Positions 1-4,531 of a stretch of DNA of 9,634 nucleotides are shown here, one piece after another. The translations under genes and the position numbers were made by a program. The notes beneath the pieces are model-generated. The model saw only the letters and a list, made by a program, of their open reading frames with translations, was not told where the DNA came from and ran no database searches. Position 1 is the stretch's first letter, and every line of letters begins with the position of its first letter. The stretch is from assembly GCA_023445495.1 (NCBI GenBank), contig JAEXLC010000324.1:1-9634 (forward strand), given 5' to 3'. This stretch comes from Pseudomonadota bacterium. Lineage in GTDB: Bacteria > Pseudomonadota > Alphaproteobacteria > Sphingomonadales > Sphingomonadaceae.

Positions 1-81
1 CCCGGCGGGTCCTCCCCCCCGGACACCCCGGCTTCCCCCGGTATGACGAGAAGGGCCGGGACGACGATATAGTGTGCCGCG
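1..81. other. Non-coding 3' flank of mrcA with a weak hairpin
   Basis: No gene is seen here. An imperfect hairpin can form between 27-35 and 50-60: a 6-bp CCCGGC/GCCGGG stem, a 2-base bulge, then 3 more pairs, with a 14-base loop. Read on the minus strand it lies just after the mrcA stop, but no U-tract follows it, so it is not a convincing intrinsic terminator. In many alphaproteobacteria the next gene on this strand is prfB (release factor 2). It would lie outside the window, which is expectation and not something seen here. Confidence 0.3.
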
Positions 82-2598
82 CTAGTAGATTCCGCCCTCG
101 CGTTGCAAGAAGTCGCTGTCGCCTTCCTGCTTCTTGGGAGCGGCCTTCTTCTCGACGGCCTTGGTCTCGGGCGCTTCTTCCTGGCCGCGGCGGCCGCGGC
201 GCTGGTCGGTCTCGGGCTTGAACGCTTCCCAGATCACGCCCGAAAGCGGATCGCTCGACGGCCAGGCGCCGGTCACCGGCTTGCCCGATGCGCGGTCGAT
301 GCGGACCATGCGGATGCCCTGCGGCGCGGTGAAGGGCACCTTCTCCATGCCTTCGAAGGCGGGAATCGCGAACTGCTTGAAGATCGGCGCGGCAATCGAT
401 CCGCCCTGGGCATAGCCGCCCAGGTTCGTCGGCGTGTCATAGCCGATATAGAGGCCGCCGATCATCTGCGGGGTGCCGCCGACGAACCACACATCGGTCG
501 GGCCCGAGGTGGTGCCGGTCTTGCCCATCATCGGGCGGCCCAGGTCGCGCAGCACCGTCGCGGTGCCGCGCTGGACCACGCCCTCGGCGATATGGACCAT
601 CTGATAGGCGGACAGCGGATCGAGCACCTGCTTGGCGCGGTTGACCGGGCGCGGCATCGCACCGCCCTTCCAGTCGGGCGCGTTGCAGCCCTCGCAGGGG
701 CGCCAGTTCTCCGGCCACACCACCTGGCCCTTGCGGTTCTGGACGAAGTCGATCAGCGACGGGTTGAGCGCCCGGCCATGGTTCACCAGGATCGAATAGG
801 CGTTGACCATGCGAGTCACGGTCGTCTCGCCGGCGCCGAGCGCATAGCTGAGATAGGGCGGGAATTTCTGGCGCGACACGCCGATCCGCTGGATCAGGTC
901 GACGACGTGATCCATGCCGGTCTGGTTGGCGATCTGCACCGTCATCAGGTTGCGCGACTGCTCGATGCCCCAGCGCAGCGTCTTGGGGCCGGCGCCGCGG
1001 GCATTGCCGAAGTTGCGGAAGCACTTCTGGCCGAGATTGGCGCCCTGCCACACGCAGAACGGGCCATCGACCACGATCGAGGCCGGGGTCATGCCCTGCT
1101 CGAGCGCGGCGGCATAGACGATCGGCTTGATCGTCGAGCCCGGCTGGCGCTGCGCCTGGGTGGCGCGGTTGAAGCTCTGGATGCGCGAATCGAAGCCGCC
1201 CTGCATGGCGAGGATGCGGCCGGTGCGCGGATCCTCGACCACCATGCCGCCCGAAACCTTGGGGATCGAGCGCAGCGCGTATTGCCCGCCCGCTTCCGGC
1301 GCCACCGCGATGATGTCGCCTGGCTCGAACGCGTCGAACGCCTGGCCGCCCTTGCCGCGCACCGGCATCGTCGCGGCCCATTTGGGCAGCGTGCCGGTCG
1401 AACCGTCGTCGAAGCCGATCTGCCAGCTGTCGCCGCTCTGCTCGATCAGAACGCCGGCGCGCCAATTCTCGTAGTCGAGGCCGATATTGGTGTTGAGGAA
1501 CGACTGGAGCCAGTTCCTGCCGACATCCGCGTGACCAATGGGCCCCGACCAGCCGCGGCCGCGGTCATAGCGGAGCAGGCCGTCGCGCAGTGCCTTCTGG
1601 GCATATTCCTGCAGCTTGGGATCGAGCGAGGTGCGCACCCACAGGCCGCCCGAATAGACGCTGTACGGGCCGGTCTCGTCGGTCTCGCCGAACTTGTCGA
1701 TCAGCTGGCGGCGCACTTCCTCGGTGAAATAGCCGCCGACCCGCTCGAACTTCGGCGTCTGGCGCGGCACCGTGCCGAGCGGCGAGGCGACCGCCGAATC
1801 ATGCTGGGCCTGGTCGATGAACCCGTTCTCGAGCATCTGCCCGAGCACCCAGTTGCGGCGATCGAGCGCGCGCTGGGTGTGGCGCTCAGGATCATAGTTG
1901 GACGGCCCCTTGGGCAGGATCGCCAGATAGGCCATCTGCGGCAAGGTCAGCTGGTCGAGCTCCTTGCCGAAATAGGCCTGGCTCGCCGCCTCGACGCCGC
2001 CGGCGTTGCGCCCCAGCTCGATCGAGTTGAGGTACAGCTCCATGATCTGCTGCTTGGTGAGCACATCCTCCATGCGCCACGCCAGGATGCCTTCCTTGGC
2101 CTTGCGCAGGTAGCTCGTCTCGTTGCCGACCAGCAGGTTCTTGGCGACCTGCTGGGTGATCGTCGAGGTGCCGCGCGGCGTGGAGCCGGTCACCAGCCCC
2201 TGGAAGGCCGCGCGGACCAGGCCCGGGAAGTCGACGCCGTGATGCTCGAAGAAGGTCTTGTCCTCGGCGGACATGTACGCTTCGACCAGCAGCTTGGGAT
2301 ATTCGGGGAAGCTCAGCTGCACGCGGCGCTCGCGGGCATAGCTGTAGATCGGCAGGCCCTCGGCCGAGCGGACATTGGTCGGCAGCGGCGGCTCGTAATT
2401 CTTCAGCGTGTCGACCGACGGCAGGTTGCGCGCGATGAACAGCCATACGAGAAACACGAACACGCCGGACAGCAGCGCCAGCACCGCGAGGATCCGGAAC
2501 CACCAGCGGTGGCGGACGCGACCGAACAGCCCCTTGAAGCCCCCGATCTCGCGCTTGATGCGCATCTTTACGCTGGAAGTGGTCGAACCGTCGGACAT
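82..2598 (-). CDS. mrcA: Penicillin-binding protein 1A, bifunctional glycosyltransferase/transpeptidase
   Basis: Class A PBP of 838 residues that polymerises lipid II into glycan strands and cross-links the stem peptides on the periplasmic side of the inner membrane. Seen in order: a basic cytoplasmic N-terminus, one membrane segment (about 33-56), a GT51 domain with the EDKTFFEHHG motif (likely catalytic Glu112) and GTSTITQQ (143-150), a linker/OB-like region (about 330-445), and a transpeptidase domain with nucleophile motif STIK (Ser488-Lys491), SRN (548-550) and KTGTT (693-697). All catalytic motifs are intact and the length is normal for PBP1A. A CEGC pair (635, 638) sits between SRN and KTG. 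The tail (about 795-838) is charged and low complexity. The ATG at 2598 is the first start in frame, because an in-frame TAA lies five codons upstream. The Shine-Dalgarno is weak. It follows the amidase gene on the same strand after 173 bases, probably in one transcript. Identification is very secure. Confidence 0.97.
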   Translation of the reverse strand: MSDGSTTSSVKMRIKREIGGFKGLFGRVRHRWWFRILAVLALLSGVFVFLVWLFIARNLPSVDTLKNYEPPLPTNVRSAEGLPIYSYARERRVQLSFPEYPKLLVEAYMSAEDKTFFEHHGVDFPGLVRAAFQGLVTGSTPRGTSTITQQVAKNLLVGNETSYLRKAKEGILAWRMEDVLTKQQIMELYLNSIELGRNAGGVEAASQAYFGKELDQLTLPQMAYLAILPKGPSNYDPERHTQRALDRRNWVLGQMLENGFIDQAQHDSAVASPLGTVPRQTPKFERVGGYFTEEVRRQLIDKFGETDETGPYSVYSGGLWVRTSLDPKLQEYAQKALRDGLLRYDRGRGWSGPIGHADVGRNWLQSFLNTNIGLDYENWRAGVLIEQSGDSWQIGFDDGSTGTLPKWAATMPVRGKGGQAFDAFEPGDIIAVAPEAGGQYALRSIPKVSGGMVVEDPRTGRILAMQGGFDSRIQSFNRATQAQRQPGSTIKPIVYAAALEQGMTPASIVVDGPFCVWQGANLGQKCFRNFGNARGAGPKTLRWGIEQSRNLMTVQIANQTGMDHVVDLIQRIGVSRQKFPPYLSYALGAGETTVTRMVNAYSILVNHGRALNPSLIDFVQNRKGQVVWPENWRPCEGCNAPDWKGGAMPRPVNRAKQVLDPLSAYQMVHIAEGVVQRGTATVLRDLGRPMMGKTGTTSGPTDVWFVGGTPQMIGGLYIGYDTPTNLGGYAQGGSIAAPIFKQFAIPAFEGMEKVPFTAPQGIRMVRIDRASGKPVTGAWPSSDPLSGVIWEAFKPETDQRRGRRGQEEAPETKAVEKKAAPKKQEGDSDFLQREGGIY

Positions 2599-2709
2599 GC
2601 GGCTCGCGGTTTAGCAGGATTGGCCGGGGAAGGAAGCCGGGAGTCTGGCGGCTCGCCGCACGCTCTCGGTGCGCGGGGTGAATTGCCCCAAAACGGGTTT
2701 ATTCCCAAT

Positions 2710-2775
2710 GTGAAACCACTTCCCCTCGCACCCGCCTATAATGAGGGCACGAGGGGATTGAGGAGATGGTTTCAC
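2710..2775. repeat. Nested inverted repeat between amiC and mrcA
   Basis: Outer arms GTGAAACCA (2710-2718) and TGGTTTCAC (2767-2775) are perfectly complementary over 9 bp. Nested inside are CCCCTCG (2722-2728) and CGAGGGG (2750-2756), 7 bp, then CCC/GGG (2731-2733 with 2745-2747). The outer right arm includes the amidase stop codon (2772-2774). In the amiC-mrcA mRNA this would form a 66-base stem with one asymmetric internal loop (10 versus 3 bases). No U-tract follows on the minus strand, so it is not a classical terminator. A TATAAT (plus strand, 2737-2742) lies in the loop but has no recognisable -35 partner. Function is unknown; mRNA processing, stability or attenuation between the two genes is inferred. 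Confidence 0.6.
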
Positions 2776-4034
2776 CGAGCAGCTAAAGTCCGCGACGCCA
2801 TGCGCGTCGCGAAGTGGATTTCCACGGCCTTGCGCACGCTCTGCGCCACTTTCCGGCGGCCTTCGTCCGAGGCCAGGAAGGCGGCGTCGGATTCGTTCGA
2901 GATATAGCCCGTCTCGAACAGGATCGAGGGCATGTCCGGTGCCTTGAGCACCATCAGCGATGCCATGCGGTGGAAGTTCGCCTTGATCGGGATCAGCGGC
3001 TGGGCCTCACGGCCCAGCAGCCGCGCAAATCCCGCCGATGCGTTCATCGTCTCGCGCTGGGTGAGGTCGATGAGGATCGAGGAGATATCCGGATTCTGCG
3101 TGCCGAGGTCGACGCCGGCAATGATGTCGGCCTTGTTCTCGCGCGCCGCCAGCCGTGCCGCTTCCTTGTCGGAGGCGACTTCGGACAGCGTGTAGACGGT
3201 CGCCCCCGAGGCATCGCCATTGCCGGCGCTGTCGCAGTGCACCGAGATGAACAGGTCCGCGCCCAGCTTGCGGGCAAGGCCGTAGCGCTCCTGGAGGACC
3301 AGGAAGCGATCGTCCTCGCGGGTGAGCGCCACGCGCACCCGGCCCGAGGCGAGCAGCGCGTCCTTGATCGCCAGCGCGGTCTTGAGCGTGAGGTCCTTCT
3401 CGCGCAGGCCGCTGGCGCCGATCGCGCCGGGATCGTGCCCGCCATGGCCGGCATCGATCACGACGAGCGGACGGTCCGCTTCGCCATAGACGCGCGGCAG
3501 CGCGGCCGGCGGCGCGCGCCGGGGCAGCGCGATCGTCTCGCTGTAGCGGCTGCGGCCCGCGGGCTGCACATAGGAGAAGGGTGGCAGGAAGCTCATCCGG
3601 CGTTCGGCCGCGGCGCGCGCGAACTGCGCGTCATCCACGGTGCGCAACTGGAGCGTGAGCGTTCGGCCGTCGCTGCCGAAGCGGCCCTCGGTCACGATCG
3701 CCGGGCGCGCCAGGTCGAGCACGATGCGCGCGCCTTCGGTGCCTTGCGAGCCCTGTCGGATGCTCGTCACCGGCCCTTCGGCATATGCGCGGCTGCCCGG
3801 CTCGGCGCCCTTGGCGTCCAGCACGATCCGCTGCGGTCCAGCGAGCATGAAAGCGCTTGCCTGGGAAACGGGTGCGTCAAACCTGACGATCACCCGGTCG
3901 CCCTTCACGCGCACTTCCTGCACGGCGCCCGCCCAGCTGGGGACTCCGGTCAACCAGCCGGAGAGCAAGGCGAGCAGGAACAGCACCCTGACGCTATGCC
4001 GCGCCGGGGCTCTGGGGGTCCAGCCCAAAACCAT
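2772..4034 (-). CDS. amiC: N-acetylmuramoyl-L-alanine amidase (AMIN + Amidase_3)
   Basis: Periplasmic zinc amidase that cuts the bond between MurNAc and L-Ala of the stem peptide, typically during daughter-cell separation. From the ATG at 4034 it has 420 residues: a signal peptide with hydrophobic core VLFLLALLSGWLTGV, likely cleaved after SWAG (about residue 36); an AMIN-like beta domain (about 38-135); a linker; and an Amidase_3 domain (about 190-410). Zinc-site residues are visible as DAGHGG (His197), REKD (Glu212) and SVHCDS (His266), and the catalytic Glu374 lies in FETGY. A GTG start at 4073 would add 13 residues. I prefer 4034 because those 13 codons (TCA, CGT, CAA, TCT) do not fit the gene's GC-rich third positions and would give the signal peptide an overlong N-region. 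Neither start has a good Shine-Dalgarno. It is divergent from rne and upstream of mrcA. The symbol is by family resemblance. Confidence 0.93.
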   Translation of the reverse strand: MVLGWTPRAPARHSVRVLFLLALLSGWLTGVPSWAGAVQEVRVKGDRVIVRFDAPVSQASAFMLAGPQRIVLDAKGAEPGSRAYAEGPVTSIRQGSQGTEGARIVLDLARPAIVTEGRFGSDGRTLTLQLRTVDDAQFARAAAERRMSFLPPFSYVQPAGRSRYSETIALPRRAPPAALPRVYGEADRPLVVIDAGHGGHDPGAIGASGLREKDLTLKTALAIKDALLASGRVRVALTREDDRFLVLQERYGLARKLGADLFISVHCDSAGNGDASGATVYTLSEVASDKEAARLAARENKADIIAGVDLGTQNPDISSILIDLTQRETMNASAGFARLLGREAQPLIPIKANFHRMASLMVLKAPDMPSILFETGYISNESDAAFLASDEGRRKVAQSVRKAVEIHFATRMASRTLAAR

Positions 4035-4141
4035 AGATTGATACTCTGAGTTACGCGTCTGCCCTGACGACACCGGACTAGAAGACGCGCCTCAAATCGC
4101 CGTGAAATTGTGCGGTTAATTTTGGATTCGGCATATTTTTG

Positions 4142-4183
4142 CCGGCAAGGCGGCAAAGGCTTGCCGGTCGCTTTGCCGTTTTT
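4142..4183 (+). terminator. Two interlocking hairpins with a T-tract (attenuator-like)
   Basis: CCGGCAAG (4142-4149) pairs with CTTGCCGG (4160-4167), 8 bp. CGGCAAAG (4151-4158) pairs with CTTTGCCG (4171-4178), also 8 bp, and is followed at once by TTTTT (4179-4183). The stems interleave, and the connecting loops of 1, 1 and 3 bases look too short for a stable pseudoknot, so they are probably alternatives. On the plus strand the second hairpin looks like a short intrinsic terminator and the first like its competitor. No promoter was recognised upstream, so it may instead stop antisense transcription coming out of amiC or serve as a DNA site. Pairing is seen directly; the role is inferred. Confidence 0.4.
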
Positions 4184-4479
4184 AGCCAAGGTTGCCGCGC
4201 CGTTACGGTAATGCTAGGCAGCATTGTCCCGGCCCTTGCGCCGGACCTTTCTCGCGGCCACATCTTGTCGCGACAGTTCAGGTTGACGCTCACATGAGGC
4301 AATTTCCGCAACGTCTGCACCGATTGGCCGAACCGGCCGGTCGCGTGATGGCGGCGGAGCCTGCGGACCACCGGTTCGCGCGTGCCCTGCGAGCAGCAGC
4401 AGTTTTCGAAACCCGCGAGACCGCAGCCGGCCAATCCGCCGGCCAGGGCCGCATTGTATGTCGCGCGCCTGCGCGAGCC

Positions 4480-4523
4480 CTCCGCATCAAAAGTCCAGAG
4501 GGCTGGGGCCGGCGCGCCCGGAG
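4480..4523 (+). promoter_or_regulatory. rne ribosome binding site with possible anti-Shine-Dalgarno pairing
   Basis: GGAG (4520-4523) lies 8 bases before the rne ATG at 4532 and fixes that start. CGGAG (4519-4523) is complementary to CTCCG (4480-4484), so the ribosome site could be sequestered. A competing stem, GCCCTC/GAGGGC (4477-4482/4498-4503), uses part of the same upstream segment and would leave GGAG free. The 15-base loop of that stem contains a CATCAAAAG run of the A-rich, unpaired kind that RNase E tends to cut. The Shine-Dalgarno is secure; the switch is speculative. Confidence 0.6.
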
Positions 4524-4531
4524 AATCATAA

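Larger units (their letters stand above)
4035..4531. promoter_or_regulatory. Divergent amiC/rne intergenic region and probable long rne leader
   Basis: About 500 bases without a convincing gene. It must carry promoters for amiC (minus) and rne (plus), but no strong -35/-10 pair stands out. The best plus-strand match is TTGTGC (4108-4113) with CATATT (4132-4137), which is poor. The stretch is rich in short inverted repeats: 4142-4149/4160-4167, 4151-4158/4171-4178, AATGCT/AGCATT (4210-4215/4220-4225), GTCC-GGC/GCCGGAC (4226-4233/4240-4246), ACCGGCCGGT (4332-4341), GCCGGC/GCCGGC (4426-4431/4438-4443), TCGCGC/GCGCGA (4461-4466/4471-4476) and GCCCTC/GAGGGC (4477-4482/4498-4503). In E. coli the rne leader is several hundred bases long and mediates autoregulation by RNase E. 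A similar role here is inferred from position and structure, not from sequence identity. Confidence 0.5.

Noticed and set aside
2737..2742. Perfect TATAAT on the plus strand as a promoter for RNA antisense to amiC
   Set aside because: No acceptable -35 element 16-18 bases upstream; it lies in the loop of an inverted repeat, so it is kept only as a remark.
103..2907. 934-codon open frame on the plus strand opposite mrcA
   Set aside because: Same cause. mrcA has complete catalytic motifs and the antisense product (Ala/Arg/Leu/Asp-rich) has none. It also runs through the intergenic gap into amiC.
2814..4049. 411-codon open frame opposite the amidase
   Set aside because: Antisense shadow of a gene with intact Amidase_3 zinc motifs; no recognisable domain and no ribosome site.
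4125..4527. GANTC sites (4125-4129 and 4523-4527) as CcrM cell-cycle control of rne/amiC
   Set aside because: Two 4-of-5-base matches in about 500 bases is close to chance, and no CtrA-type TTAA-N7-TTAA site accompanies them.
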